This document shows positions 46,645 through 61,100 of a stretch of DNA of 64,000 nt, piece by piece. The translations under genes were made by a program, and so were the position numbers. The notes beneath the pieces were generated by a model that ran no database searches, was not told where the DNA came from, and saw only the letters and a list, made by a program, of their open reading frames with translations. This DNA comes from Orthonyx spaldingii (lineage: Eukaryota; Chordata; Aves; Passeriformes; Orthonychidae), in NCBI GenBank assembly GCA_013397795.1, contig VZTJ01004103.1, forward strand, positions 703,716-767,715, given 5' to 3'. Every line of letters starts with the position of its first letter. The stretch's first letter is position 1.

Positions 46645-48182
46645 CTGGGGTACCATTTTCCTGCTTAGTTTGCCCTATGTCTGCCTTTAATTGTGTGTTA
46701 GACAGTTTGTACTGCGGAGTTGTGAATCCTCTTGCATTATCCTCTTCAACAGTTTTATTCTGTGTTCCTGCAGTCTGTAGGCTTAATCAAGCCTCGGAAC
46801 CTGTTTACCACAAAAGATTATATTTTCATTATCGATAATTAAAACTAAGATAATTTAAATAAAATAGAATAAATAAATTTTTGAAATAGCACAATAATTT
46901 AGTAGCTCTAATCCCTTGCTTACTGCTTGTGTACTTGTGAGGACTGGCAGCATACTATGGCATGTCTTCATACTTCCCAAAGTCTAGATGCTTGTGCTCT
47001 TTCCTAAAAGACCAAGACGGTAAAGCTGGGTACTATTTTGGAAATTAATGAAGTTCATTTTTCAGGGTATGTTCTGTTTTGGATTTTCAAAAATGCAAGT
47101 GATTTGCATCTGTAAATCAGTGGTGTGATAGCTGGGTGGAGGCAGCAAGAGTTCTGTGGACATGGGGCAGGACCCAGTGGTGGTGGTTTGTGGACTGTCA
47201 TGACTGCTGGCTTTTCCCTTAAAGAATCCGTAAGCATTTCCAGCCTGTCTGTGTAGACTCCCCTGCAAAAGGACAGACTAACAGCCCCCTCTGTTTGGAC
47301 AAAATGAAAGTTGAAAAGCCTATTCAGACCTTTGAGTTGGCTTCCTTGCTCTGTGCAAGAAATGTATTTACAGATTGCAGTGTGGCAGGGAGCTAGAGCA
47401 GAGAGCTGAGGCTTCTCCATGCCATGGAGAGGGCAGGAAATGTGTGATTAGTTCTGCAAGAAAATTGTACTTTTCAGTGCAAATGGTTGACTTTGCTAAG
47501 AGTGGCGATGCACATGGGGAGGAGCAGAAGGAAGAAATAATTGAGGAAACCATGAGGAGCAATAATGTTCCCCAGAAATAGCTTGCTTTTTATTTTTTTC
47601 TTAGATATATGAAATGTGGGATGCAGTGCTCTTGCCTATATTGCATTCTCCATCTGGCTGGTTACTGAAAGCTCAGATTCTCCTGGGTTTTTCTGAGTTA
47701 TTTACTTTAATATTCTGGCTTTTATAGAAAAGATTATCTTACAAACTGGATTCTCCATACTGGACAGATTTTTATGGTTTAATCCTGTTTTTGATATCTA
47801 ATTCTATTTTTTCCCTTGTATTTAATATCATTTCCCCTGACATACATACATAAACACACACAGGATTTCATGTCATATTTTTCTGTAGTAGCGTGTCGTA
47901 CAGAGATTCTTTTCTTACCACACTTGATTGAGAAATAGCTCTTATGGGATTCAGAGAATTGTTCTATACCTCCAGCTTAGGAACCAAGAAATCCTTGTGC
48001 GCCTTGTTCCCTTTAAATGGAGACTACAGCCAAAGCCCAATTAATACAGAGGGAATCCTTCTACTGATTTCAGTTATCTCTTGGTCAGGCTGTCTGTCTT
48101 TTATGCTTCATTATCCTTATCACTGAGCATATCATAATACATATATTTATCCTTCTACATGCCTGCAAGAGACTCCTTCCAC

Positions 48183-48270
48183 TTTATTGATGGGGATTTG
48201 AAGTACAGAGAGATGAAGTGCTTGATCTGGTAAGAGACTAAATTCAGCTATTGAAGCCCTGATTTAGATA
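48183..48270 (-). repeat. Probable MIR SINE remnant
   Basis: TTTATTGATGGGGATTTGAA, then TACAGAGAGATGAAGTGCTT and CTGGTAAGAGACTAAATTCAG, follow the order of the reversed MIR consensus (TTTACAGATGAGGAAACTGA, CAGAGAGGTTAAGTGACTTG, and so on). Divergence is high, as expected for such an ancient SINE. Confidence 0.42.
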
Positions 48271-49946
48271 AATTTCAATGTATTGTCACCAAAAGGCCCT
48301 TTCAAGTGGCTGTAGGTGCTGGTGGAATGCATGTATCCTTTATGTAGATTATGTGGTTCACGTGAAGTACTGTGGAAAGAGTTCTGGGAGCACAGCTTGG
48401 GATCCAGCACTAGCCATCCTTATGCCACGATGGATTGAAGTGGGAACAGCAAATCTGCTTTCTCTCTCTCCTGGCTACACATTCACATTGTGCTCTGTGG
48501 CATCTGTGCACTGAGAACAAAATCTAGCCAGCACAGGATATTGTTTGGGGGCTGTAGGACTCTACTGACAGAGTATGGACCGGGGTTATCTGGAACTGAG
48601 CCTGGGCAGTGAACTGGCATCTACGTATTGCTCTACTTTGTTCCTGTGACATTTATTGTAAGACATTGGCTCTTCACAAGAGGGTGCAGGGTTGGAAAGC
48701 TCTAATCTTGTAATTGTGAGGTAGGGTTGTGGGTTTTTTTCTTTCTTTTAGCTGGAAGGTAATTAATTGGTCTCCATAATGGCTGGTGACATTTGCTTTG
48801 GGTTGCACTGGAGGATGTGCTTAGGATGGGAGGAAGAACATTTTTCTTACCAAAGCCAAAGCAAAACAGCTAAAGTTTTGTTGGCCCTGGGAACACGCAT
48901 GGGGCTCTCCCTGTTATTCCTCTACCCCACCCGTTATGCTTACTGGAGCAGTGCTGCATTAATCAGTGAAATATGGATCTCTTCTGGTTTACATATTTAA
49001 TTTTATGCAGGATTTTATTTTTTTTTTTAATTTTATAAGACAAGCATGTAAAGGTCCCATAGTGCCTTAAGCAAATCGCAGTGAGATTTAAAGCAGAAAG
49101 CTTCGGACTGTATTTAGGCTTCCCATTAGACCAAAAGGAGCTTAAATTTCCACTGATTGACCACTGAACTCTCCCTTCCTCCCTCCCCCCTGCACCAACT
49201 CCACTTCTCTGGCCCAGATCAATGTCAGTAGTTAAATGGATCGGTTATTTGAAAGCTGTCTGTTGACCTTTCCTTCATGATTGATTGCATGAAAAGTGCA
49301 CAGGAGTGTGGCTTCCAGCTAGGCAAGTAGTCACTGCTGACGGCTCTCTTTCACCACTCCCCATAGCCCACTAGGATTTCCCACAGAGGAATAAGCTGTC
49401 TGTGAAGATGCCAGACCAGAGAGTGCTCTCAAGTAACCATAATGAAGCTGAAAGCCAGCTCTAGTCTTCCTCAATGGCCGTGAGGAATTATTTATGAAGA
49501 GGAGACCAGTGCTGAGTGGTTTACTGGTCTTCAAAACACTTCCTGACCGGAGGTCTGGAATTGGAGAGCCACAAGGTCCCTGGGTGATAGTTACCTATGG
49601 GTGTTGGCAGGTGTCCTACCAAAACTGAGGGAAGAGGACAAAAGCAGGGCCAGCTGACTCTCTCTAGTGCACACACCAGCACGCACTTGCCATCTCCCCT
49701 GCTCGTCATCTCGCACACGTGCTGTCCTAGCCCAGAGAAATAATTAACTTTTCTATCTTTCAATATGTATTTGAAACACAAAAGCAGCCTGCAGGAGCAG
49801 ATGCATAGAATTAGTCTTTGTGCAACTCTTCTTTCTTATGCTTTCCCATTCAAAAACTAATGTTGTCAGATCTTTAATTTGGTTTAAATCTCCTGTAACC
49901 AATTCCATGCTAACAGGTTTTGATCTCTGGCATATGGAACATTTTA

Positions 49947-49988
49947 GATTGTTAGAATTATGTTCCCGATTGTTAGAATTATGAATAA
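49947..49988 (+). repeat. 21-bp tandem duplication
   Basis: GATTGTTAGAATTATG occurs twice, 21 bp apart, with diverged last five bases. Confidence 0.85.
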
Positions 49989-52002
49989 TGAAGCCACCTT
50001 TTAACTCTTAAAATAAAGTTTGACAGTGCAGTAAGTGACATTCTGTTTGCACAGAAGCAGAGAATACAAATTACCCTAAATCAGGTAATGGGAAGCTGAT
50101 GTTATGATGATTATGTTGTTTCATCACCCAGTTTTTAGTAGGTTGTGCAGGATTGGTAATTCACTGCATGATCTCCCTTTTAAATCACTTCCTTAATAAA
50201 CATGTAACAACACTAGCCTGATGTAGGGCACAGCGTGACTCTATGCTTAATCTGTATTTTAAAACCAGCAATACACCACAAGTAATGGAAAGGTTTGTAA
50301 TGTCAGCGCTTGATTCCGATTATCAGGGAATTGCTGTCTGTAGAGTGTAGGGCGACATGGACAGCTGGGGAGGAGGATGGAGCAGGTTTCTGCTGATAAA
50401 TATCATGTACTGATGCCCAGGCTGTGTGAAGGCTATTGTAACCTAGGTTAGTGGTGGATGCCAGGCAATTTGGCAATTGGAACAATGGGTAGCAGGTTTT
50501 GATGGCAAAAATTTGCCATCAGCTACCTTCTCTCTTGCCTGTCAGTGCTCTTCAGTTCTGGCACTACAGGGTGGTCCTGCTAAAGGGTCAACCTTAACCC
50601 TTCACAAACAGTGAGAAAAGGGTTTATGGAGGAGCTCTGAAAGACATGAACTGGGAGTGAGTACTGAGTGACAGTCCATTGGAGGCTGAAGAGGGCTTGG
50701 GAGCCTTCGAGATTTCTTTTTTTTGGTGCAAGATAATTTAAAATTATTCCTTGTACTGAAGGGGAGAGGGCCAGAATGAGAAAGGAGACAGAGGAAAAAC
50801 AAAATAATTAAAAAAAAAAAAAAAAGTTGACAGTCACCTTACTTGCAAACCCAGTTTGAACCTAGTACATGCTCAGTCATATTTCCTTACCCTGCTGGCT
50901 CATCTGGAGTAACTCCATGCACAACACTTACTTTACCTAGGGTGGCTTGGTAGGATGATAGGGCTGGTAGACCAAGCAAATCCATGCTATTTAAGAAAAA
51001 TTTCTGTAGTTAAAATTAGCAGGGGAACTGGTGTGTGTTAGAAAGGAGAATGGCATTTACTGGACTCACTTATTCTGGCAGACATGGAGTGATCCAGCAA
51101 GAAAGTTATAATTAGGCCTTGAGGAAGTGGGCAACACACTGGATGCTATGAGCACTGAGAGGCTGGCCTCAGGTAACACATTGCAGAAATGGCTCTGGGA
51201 GTGAACCTCCCTCTTTTACAACAAACCTTCAGGTTTTGCTCTTTTTGTTATGTTGTTTTTAAGGGACTTTTCTGGGATTAAAAATGAAACCAACAGGGAC
51301 ATTCTTCTGTTGTAAGGATAGGATGAGAACCTTTAATAGGGCTAGAAACTACAGACTTGTTAAAGATGACATTTGCAATTACAAAGCTGTCCATGGAAGA
51401 ATTAATTGCTCCTGAGTAGCCAGCACCGATTGGTTTGGGTGCTTGGGCCTAACAGGGTTGAGTCTCCAGTCTGTCAGGTTGGTGATAACAGCATCTTGCC
51501 TTTCAGTAAAATGAGGGGTGATGAAGAATTGTTTTGATAGCTGAGCAGAAATGAAGGGGATGCAGTTTCCCCTGCTCATTCCTTCTTTCCATGCAGCACA
51601 GCTTTTTTTAGCTCTCCTTCACCCTGGCCCTGGGTGTCTGACTGTTCCCAGAGTCATTATGCTTTGCACCCACATTTCCATAAGGGAGTCCATCCATCCT
51701 TTTGCTGGCATCCCCACACAGCTACCTGACTTCTGATAGACTGGGAAGTGAAATGCTTTCCCTGACAGTGCAAGGATGACAGCAGATTTTGCAAACAACC
51801 CTTTCATTGCTCCTGGAAATCTGGGCTTCAGATTTCAGCAGTTTTATTTCCCAAAAGGGCCTTTCCCTGTAGGTAGGCAGAGAGCAGTAAGTTGATGGAA
51901 GACACACAAGAGATATTTAACTCCCTGCCAGCTTACTGTAATGGCCTGCACCAATGTGCTACCTTGAGAAAAAAAAGGGGGAAAATATCAGGCAATCCGG
52001 TT

Positions 52003-52145
52003 TGTTTTCATTTAGAGGGAGAAACGGAGACATTTTGAGAGATTAAGTGATATGCCTAAGGCTGGGCAGGGGGTCTGACCGGAGATCAAACCTGAATTTA
52101 CTGTTGCCAGGTCAAGTAACTCGAGCTCAAGACTTTTTCTAACCT
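52003..52145 (-). repeat. MIR SINE remnant
   Basis: The block follows the reversed MIR consensus over about 140 bp: AGAAACGGAGACATTTTGAG, AGATTAAGTGATATGCCTAA, GGCTGGGCAGGGGGTC, GAGATCAAACCTGAATTT, then CTTTTTCTAACC. The motifs corresponding to AGGTTAAGTGACTTGCCCAA and GGGATTTGAACCCAGGTC are still readable. It is an ancient amniote-age insertion. Confidence 0.6.
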
Positions 52146-55100
52146 CTGAATCGAGTGTCTTTAAAGCCAAACAGTAACAGTTTTTTCTGGCATGGCTTCT
52201 TTCACATCGTTCTAGTAAACCGAAGGATATTAGAAAGTGTAAGAATAAACCCGGGTCACAATATCCTGCCTTTTCCTGAAGTCTCATAGAGATTTTTGGG
52301 AACATAATTTCTATTTTATCATGGTTAAAAAGCAGCACCTGCAGAGGGTTTATTTCTTTGCAAATGCCAAATCTAATGTTTCAAAGAAAGCTCAAGATGA
52401 AATGAAATGGAGAGCAGAAGGGTAGGTAGCTGTCGTTAGCCTTAAGGTTGTTTATGAAAACCCGAGATGACCTACAGCTTTAAATGACATTGATTGGCAT
52501 ACTTTAACTTTGTACTAATGGACTAATGACTTGCAAAGCTCTGAACGTTCAAAAGGAAAGAAAAAAACCCTGGCATCTGTGAAAGATGTTGATTACAATC
52601 TGTGGTATTCAGCTGACTTTTCCAATAAGTGTTAAATATGCGGGACACTGCAAAGAATTGTAGTTGTTGCTGTTTAAAAGAAAAAAATAATTCCTCAAAT
52701 AACAAAGTCTTTTGTTTTTAGTGCCAGGAATGCAACATTGAAAGTGAATAGTTTCAACTGTAGCCTCTCAGAGGCAAACCTTGCTGCAGTTCAGCAGTAT
52801 CCTTCTAAATCTTGAGCAATCCCTCTAAATCTTGAGTCTTAAGGGAGGAGTACTGAGGGAATAAAACCAAAATAAAAAGTGAAAAAAAAATTAGTAGAAA
52901 CCCCTTCCTCCTCCTGCTGCAGAATGCAAGTCAGCTACCTTTGATTCTTGTTTTCCCCCCTTAACTCAGTTGGGTGCTTGAGATAAAAGGGAGTATAGGA
53001 TTTGCCTTAAATTTCCAGTGTAGTGGTTACTGTTTCTTCTTCTGCTCCTTTTATTATCCTGAGTAAAATGTGCCACTACAACGATCCTTTTGAGACATGA
53101 AATACTGCTGAAAGGTCACTGTTTAGAGCACAGCCAATATAGCATGAGACACTGCTAATCTATCAGTTCTATGATGAATATGTTGACAAGGAGCTGAATT
53201 TTAATAATTAATCATGATAAAACTAAGGCAAGTTAATAATTTAGAGTCTGATAATGGAGAGTGGTGTGACTCCTTGAGTAGGCAGTTTCTGTTAAGTTTC
53301 AACTCTGTTAATTTTAACCAAAAGGAGCACTGTCACTTTTAATTATGAACATGAAGCTCTTGGAGCTGTACAGATGTCACAGAGGAGGTCAGCTCCAGAA
53401 CATGCTAACAGCTCAGAAAGAAAATTTGGGGAGCTCATAAAAAGTCAGTCTAAAGCTACACAATGTGGTTAGTTCCTCAAGCTGTATGTTTGCTTTACTG
53501 TAATAGGGTGTTAATGGAGAACAAGAAAGCAAAATGGTAAAAAGTTAATAGAGAGAAAGTAGATATTTATCATCCCAAGTGTATCAGTCATGAATGATCA
53601 GTGTGAAGCCTTGAGCTTACTGGCAGTGGTGGCAGAATTGTCATCATCTCTGATTGAACCATTTGCATGCATCTTTTCACCAAAATGTTCTCATGACTTG
53701 TCCATCATTACAATTTCCACCTCTGAAAACATTCGAGGTTCTTAAGACATGAGCTGTAGGTACTTTTGTTTACCTCTCCAAAAACTTTGTATTTTTTTTT
53801 TATTTAAATAGCCCTTTTCAACAGAAAGAAAGGAACATCATGAGATATTTCTCCAAGCTCTGCAAAAATCAGTAGCAGGATTTGAGAGGACATAATGATA
53901 TTCTGGTGGAGGGAAGGATGCATGTGGGAAGAGGAGGGTTCTTGCACCCTGACCCTGCAGCCCTGCTCTGTGCTGCCCTAATAGCCACAATGGGAAGACT
54001 GTGGTGCTGCTAGTGGTGGAAGCCCACTGCAACCAGGGAAGGAGGGAGATGTAGGGTACATAAGGCAGGAATTCAAGCCTTCAGCAGGCTTCAGTAATTC
54101 TGCTGTTGAGGGAATATCCCAACTGATAAATACATCTTGCTTTCTTAAGGCTGAATGTGCTGGTTTGGGACACCACAGCATGTGTTCCATGTAAGATTGC
54201 CAGTGTGGCAGTGGATGCTGCAGTGCCTGAGCATTAACTTGTGTTTCCTGCTGCTTATGGTAGGAAATTCTTGGAATGCTGGGACTACTGAGGTACCTAT
54301 TCAGTTATCAGAAGCATTTGGCAGGTTTCTAAGGGCAGCCACTGTAACTGAAATGTTATTTTAATAATTTTACAAAGCTCTTTGATAAACAGAGGTTGAC
54401 GTTTCTAAGGAACCCTGTTCTCTTCACCCTTGTGGCACTCAGAGTTGGCTAGTGGGGAGGAAACACCTCACATAGCGTGGCTCAAGTTACATAAATCAGA
54501 TGATTTAACAGACTTTTCAATGTTCACTGTTTAAATAGCTGCTTTTGTTCCAGGCTTGGCCGAGTTTTCAGAGGGCTGCCGTTCTCCTCTTAACTGTCTT
54601 GTTTGCAGAAGTTGGCCGTTCATGTTAAAGACGCACTGGCATGGTTTTAAAAAGAAGAAATAATAAAGCAGGGCACTAAGTAGTTAAAGTGTATGGTGCG
54701 TAATATTCAGAGTTACTTTGCTTGGCCTCAGCACTGTATCAATGGCAAAAAAATTAACACCAAAAAAATGCATGCAAAGAACGTTTGCTTCTGAGAAGCA
54801 CTCCGAGCAGTACCCGCTTGCCACTCTTACATCTCTGAGTGTGTGATCTTGTCTCTGTTAGTTGTTTGTTTTGGCCTGACTCCAAAGGATTCGTACTACA
54901 GGCTGTTTTGTCACTACAGTTGACATAACTCACAGTTCTCTTTGGTTTTTCACTAGAGAGAATCGTATTTGTTGTACTGCACGGAATAGCTTCATCTCAC
55001 TGTAGTTTCATGGCATGTTGTGTTGATGTGTGATGAAGGCACGTCCTGTCATGATTTTATGTCATTATATGACAAGACACCTTCCCCATAAATTAACACA

Positions 55101-58100
55101 TTTTGAATAAGTGGCAGCATTAGGTCAAGTTAATCCTTTGAAAAGTTTCAGGAGTCCAGGAGACACAAACTAGTTCAGAACAGTAACAAAACTAAATTTT
55201 TGGGATGTGATATATGCCTCATAAAATCAAGATTGTTCCATGAACTTCTTTGTAGACAATCTTTGCATCATATCTCAGCCTGAGACTGTAATTTAAAATA
55301 TTCCTGAATTGTCTAGCAAGCACTTGAAGTACTTGTGATTTAGGCCTCCATTCCTCTAAAAGCAAAATTTGCATATATCTGCACATACTTCTGTCTCATA
55401 TCCAGTTTGCTTGCATGAAAGGGGTCTCCAAATGTCTGTACTTCTTACTCCCTAACCCATTACATGGCAGTGTGGTCTAGTGTAGCAAATGTATGGATAT
55501 TTGAAAGAATGGCAGCATCCAGTGCATGGGAATCCATCATCCACGAATTGTTATATTTGAGTGTAACAACGGGCTGCATAAAGTATGGCACTTAAGGTAT
55601 GAACAGAGAATGTTACCTGGCAGAAAGAACAGAACCTGGTTTAGAGTAAATCAGAATTAATCATCCATGTCCTCAACAAAATGTGCCAACATCTCTGAAG
55701 TCGTATGTGAACTGTTTGCGATTATAGACAAATGTCTACATGAGAGGGCCAGATCTGCTTCAGATGCCCTGAGAAGCCCAGTTACTTAGCACCAGACATG
55801 AGAGCTGTGTCTGTATCTCAGGGGTCACCAGATTCGTCCCCTTATGTTAATGCTGTCACTTACTGCCTTGAGGTAATTGCATGTGTCGTTACTTGATTAT
55901 TGTAGAATTTTTATTATAATTCACTCATCTCTAAATTCCAGCTCAAATTAGACTGCATATCAGATAACCTTTGTTATATCTACAGAAAGAAATAGTGGCG
56001 TCACATTTTAATGTATGATGATTTGTATCAGCAGACATCAGCTTTCCTTCTGTAGGTTGGAGAAAGGATAAAATTGCTTTTTCTCTTAAAAAAAACATGC
56101 TTTTGAGTTAGATTTCACATGTATGCATACAGAAGGTTTTTGAGAATCTTACCTTTTTAAAATGTTGAGTATTTTGTGTAGATGACAGAAATGAGCTGAA
56201 AGTATAAAAGTACCAATTCTCGCCCTGCCCAAGTTTTCCTTCTTGCCAGTCATTTATCACTTGACAGCATATAAAACTCTGGGGCTTTTTTTTTTTTTTT
56301 TTAATCTGGCTTTGTTCTTACTACATAACATCAATAGTTAGTTACATTTTCAATGCAATCTATGGACAAGAAGACACATCCAGTCTATCTTGTTCATGAT
56401 TTATTGTGAAAGGATTAGCTATTAGGTGTTGTTTTCAGGCCAGCAGAAAGTCCTTTCACCTTAACTCTTCACATCTAGTAAATAATTTTTCTCAAGTCAT
56501 TCAACTAGTAGATGTTAAAATTACTGCTTGCATTTTGGCTTCCATTACATTTCAAACAATGGACATCACATTTATTCCTTCCCTGAACAAATGGTGCTAT
56601 GAAGTAGCCTGTTCTACATGACTTAAACAAAAGTAATGACAAGGGAGTTTAGTGTTTAGGAGCTGACAAGCTTGCTTTAGGATTGAGATGAATCACAGAC
56701 ACTGGGTTTATATGATAATGTTACTTCTTTTCTGCCTGCTGCACTGATCTGCAGCTCAGCTCAGAGGTGATGCTCGGAGCGGCCTCATCTCTTGAGTGCC
56801 CTATGACTCATTCACATCTTCCTCTATCCCAGGTGGAAGCGCCCATCATCCCCCTGTGAAATGTGCATTGAGAGAAAACCAGAAAGGGTCCGATCTCACA
56901 AAGTGTTAAGCAGACCCTGCAGCCTTACATTCCCTCAGCTCCCCAGTGATTAAGATGCTCAAGTTTGTTCATTCTGCATTAGGCATGACAGCAGTGGAGA
57001 ATGTCAAGTGCTCACTCCTGTGTTACTTTTTGCTGTCCACTAGTTGATCCCTCATTTTTGTTTGGTTTCAGCTGCAAGGCAGATCCTCTGTATCAGTAAA
57101 AAGCAAAATCTGTTACATAAATCACCTAAAGAAAATACCAGTAAATTCCTTATGGGATTTTATCTGTTCTAAATCACTGTCATATGACTGACATTATATG
57201 CTGAGCTAAGAAGAAATGAAAGTAAGTTGACAGTACCTCTGGCCATTTTAAGATATCTTGTGGGGAGTTTAATGCTTCTTTTGCAATCTTTAGGAGTCTT
57301 CTGCTTGGGCTAATCATAAGAGAACAGTGAAGTGAAGGCCATGTAACCAGCAGTGCAAAGCAGTCAGGGTTTTCTTCCTGTGGAATCAGAACTGTCGTGG
57401 TATAAGTGCCTTTATCTCACTGGTGGTCAACAGGTTACTTCTGAAATAAACTACACTTTGTGTAGGCTAAAGATGTGCTCCCAGCATTTTGGTTTTAAGA
57501 GAGATAAATACTCTTGGGGTTTTGTTTACCTGTATTTTACAAAGTTATTTTAGTTTTAATTTGTTAAGAAAGTGGCAAGGGCAAAAAGTGTTTCCATATG
57601 CTGCAGCATGGAATTGAAAAGTAAAATTTCTTACTGGTGAATTATTATCATTTGCTTTTTATACTAGAATATTCAACATGCTATAGGATCTACCCAGAGA
57701 TGACAGGAAGGCATTATTCCTTCACTGCAGAGCTCCCCAGATCAGTATAGGCACAGAGAAGAAGACAGGCCAGAACAGATCAAGAGTGTGAAAATGAAAG
57801 TCAACTCTGCTCACTGTAATATGGCACAAATATTTCTTAAGGGTATTTCATGGGTAATGAAGCTAAACAGCTTAGTTTCATTATCCAAGCTGAGATAAAT
57901 GCATGGGGAATACATTTCAATACATCATCTAAGCCTCCATGTGATTCAAGTCTCCAGTCAGGTCACGGTCTGTTCAACACAATACTACATTTGTAGGAGT
58001 TGGGACTTTTAAACACAATTAAAACTTCAGTTCCCAAAGGTATGTGAAGTCTAAATTTTTGTAAAGGATTTAGTGATTGCACAAATAAAGATGTTTCCCT

Positions 58101-61100
58101 GACTAATTAGTTTGGGATCACTGTATGTCCCATCCCACATACTGTAGAGGGCTTGGGCAGTCTCTCTGCACTCAGAGCTCCAACGGGAGACGAAGAAGCA
58201 AACTGGAGGGTTGCTGTAGTTTCTGGGCTGGCAGCACTGGGCAGTTGACTTCTGGATCTTGATCTTGGTAAAAGGGTAAAACCAAGAATATTTTCTGTCC
58301 TGTTGCATGGAGGAAGGCCCTGTCCCTCTAAGGGTGTCCTGAATACATGTCTTAGGGAATTTTGACTTAATAGCATATCTTATGCAGTGTAAACCAGATT
58401 GCTTAAAATTTCTTTTAGCTACAAGAATCCTAGGACAATTTAAAAAAAAAAAAAACGGGTAAGAAGTCTAGGATGACATGAAGATGGTAGAGCCCTTGGC
58501 TGGCCTCTGCTTGCCTCTTTCCAGAGTTCTTGTCAAGGGTTTAGCCTGTAGTGTTTGCCTTGGTGATGTCCCTTTATACATCTTATTCTCTTCAACCCCA
58601 ATTACTCACTCCAAGCATCATTTCTGTTTCCTCCTGTGCAGTGCAAGTACTGAGGGAACAGGAAAGGTTCAGTAAATCAAATGAGAAGTCACTGAGGAAA
58701 CAATCTCAGATATCCATGAAAGCAAGACTCAGCTTCACTTGCTTGATAAATTATGTGATCCAGAAGGTAAAACTTTCTGGTTTGAGTTCTTTGATAACCC
58801 CATACTAATTGCTGCTCCTTGCTAAGCACTGTGCTGTTCTTCAAGCAGTGGGTGGAAAGCAGACGTGTGTAAGAGGTACAGGAGCCACCAGAAGGCTGGC
58901 TCATCTGCCCGGCTCATTTGCTCACGTGCCCTCTTATGATCTCCAAAATCTGCTGCGACTGCACTCTGAGGAAAAACCCTAATATGCAAAACAAACATGA
59001 TGCTGGCGATGCAACATTAGGCAACTGATGATCTTAAGAAATGTACTAATACTCATGTTTGAGGCTGTCTGGTCTGGGTGAACTCTCCTGAGCCTCTTTA
59101 ATAGATGAATACTGTGTATTACACAATGAAGTGCTTTAGGATAAAAGTCTTCCTCTTATTGTTGCTACATTCACTGAAATTAATATTTTCTGATTTACAT
59201 TCCCCCTGCCTCTCTTGTCTTCATATGTATGCATTTATGTGCTCTGTGTATATAGATTTGAAAGATAATTTTTTATATCTTCTCTCTTGGGAAGATTCTT
59301 CTCCCTGAAGATATCTGGTTTTCCCTAATGTGGGCTAGTGGCAGTGACTTAATGAATTTTAGCTTCTTTCCATAAGAACTTTCACCAGAAATACTTCAGT
59401 AATATGATAGTACTGAATATAAGTGGAATATAAATGTTGCACAGTTGAAATGCCTGCTTTGATGGAAGGGGGCAGAATTACAAATGTCAGATATTCCAAA
59501 CTGTTTTGAGATGACTGGATTCATTTGAAACAGAACTTCATCACAGAGAAACAGCCTGAGGGTGGATTGATCTTGTTTACCTACTGCTATGTTTCTTCCA
59601 CAGTTGTTTGTGCAGAAATTTGCCCATGCAGGACTGTATGCATTGGAAAGGTTGGTTTGTTTTAGACCATTTGACTGATTTTCTTTAGAGTAACTGGTTT
59701 GTCAAAAAGATGAAAGGGAAAAAAAAATGAAGAAAAGACGCGTTGCACTGTTCCTTAAACTTTAAAAAGGAAACTCAGGATTCTTTTAAGCCCTAAAATG
59801 TTTCAATGCCTCAGTCTTCCTGCAGTGTTCCAGTGCAGTGATGCATCACCCGAAAGAAATACTTGATATTTTTCATTCCTAAATTATAGAGGTATCCAAA
59901 GGACCCAGTGTAAGAGGTAACTTCCATACTGGCACGTTGTGGTGCTGTTTGTCGGATTTGTTATTTCCCACATTCTGCTGAAAGAATGTCACAATGGTGC
60001 TGCCACACAAGTTCCAGCATCAAAGAGCATTTGCCTCACTCACACACCCTGCTGGGGGCCTTGGGGTAAAAGGGAAGAGAATATGAGTTTCCCTGTGACA
60101 GCATTATTCATAATGATTTATTCGTTCCATTACTGTGGTTCTTAGAGGCCACATGTAAAGATCGGGGCTTAATTGCACTTACAGTCATGAGGTAGAAAAA
60201 AGCGAGCGTCACCCTGAAGACACTTGTTAATAAAACACCCTTGCTGGTTGCAAGTCAGGTGTGTGAGGTGGAAACAGGGGAGAGAAGGTACAAGAAAGAA
60301 CAGAGGAGGAAGTTTGCTGCGTAATAAAATGTGCAGAGAAACTAAAGGACAGTGTACTTGGCTCGAGTGTCAGGCACTGAAATAAATCTCACCAGCCTCT
60401 GAAGAAGGTTGAGGCAGAGTGGCTGGACCGGATGCTTGCTGAAAGAATTAACAAGCCTGGCAATAATGGCTCTGAAGAGTTATATTTGCTTTGGAATTTA
60501 CTTTTATAAAAGCATGAAATTTTATGTGTAAACAGGATCTATAACCACCTATATAGAAGTAAAGATTTTTAGTACCTCTGAGAATGAAGGACTGTGTTCT
60601 GTATGCTCCAGCAGGACAGAACTTGTATTAGAGCTGTAGGATGAGAGCTCAGTGAGTAATTCAATATTGGTTATTTCATAAGCTTGGTCTTTGGTGAACA
60701 TAAAATATTATTTTCTTGAATCAATTTATTATATGACCTTTTTCCCCCCCCCTTTTTTTTTTTTTTGCCTGCCAATATGCTTCTGTCAGACTTACCCTTA
60801 GCATTTCCTGGGTCACCCGAATGCCAAACCAGAGGATATAGCTGGGATGTGGGAGCATTCCCAGCCTGGGTCAGGGAGGGACCAACCCTTTCTATTGTCT
60901 CAGGAGAGCTTTCCCTCACCACCTTGCTCTGCCCTTCTTCTGCGTGAGGACCCACAGACTCGGGTTCCTGCTCTGCAGCTGACAATGCTGCAGCAGCTTG
61001 CAGAGTCTCTGCAGCCAGCCACTGGGCTCCAGTTGCAGCAGGAGCTGGGAGGTACAGGGATGGAAAAGGAAGGGTGAATTAGGGAAGAGCAAAAGAAATT

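Larger units (their letters stand above)
43227..52002. other. Intronic stretch, no gene recognised
   Basis: Unique-looking sequence of ordinary intron composition. Contains the TTTG repeat at 46616-46644, a MIR-like fragment near 48183-48270, a 21-bp duplication at 49947-49988 and an A run at 50810-50825. The segment 44600-44880 has CpG and longer frames but no recognisable domain. Confidence 0.5.

Noticed and set aside
54156..54320. TGTGCTGGTTTGGGACA, resembling the start of some avian LTRs
   Set aside because: Similarity ends after about 17 bases; no matching end, no target duplication and no LTR signals follow.
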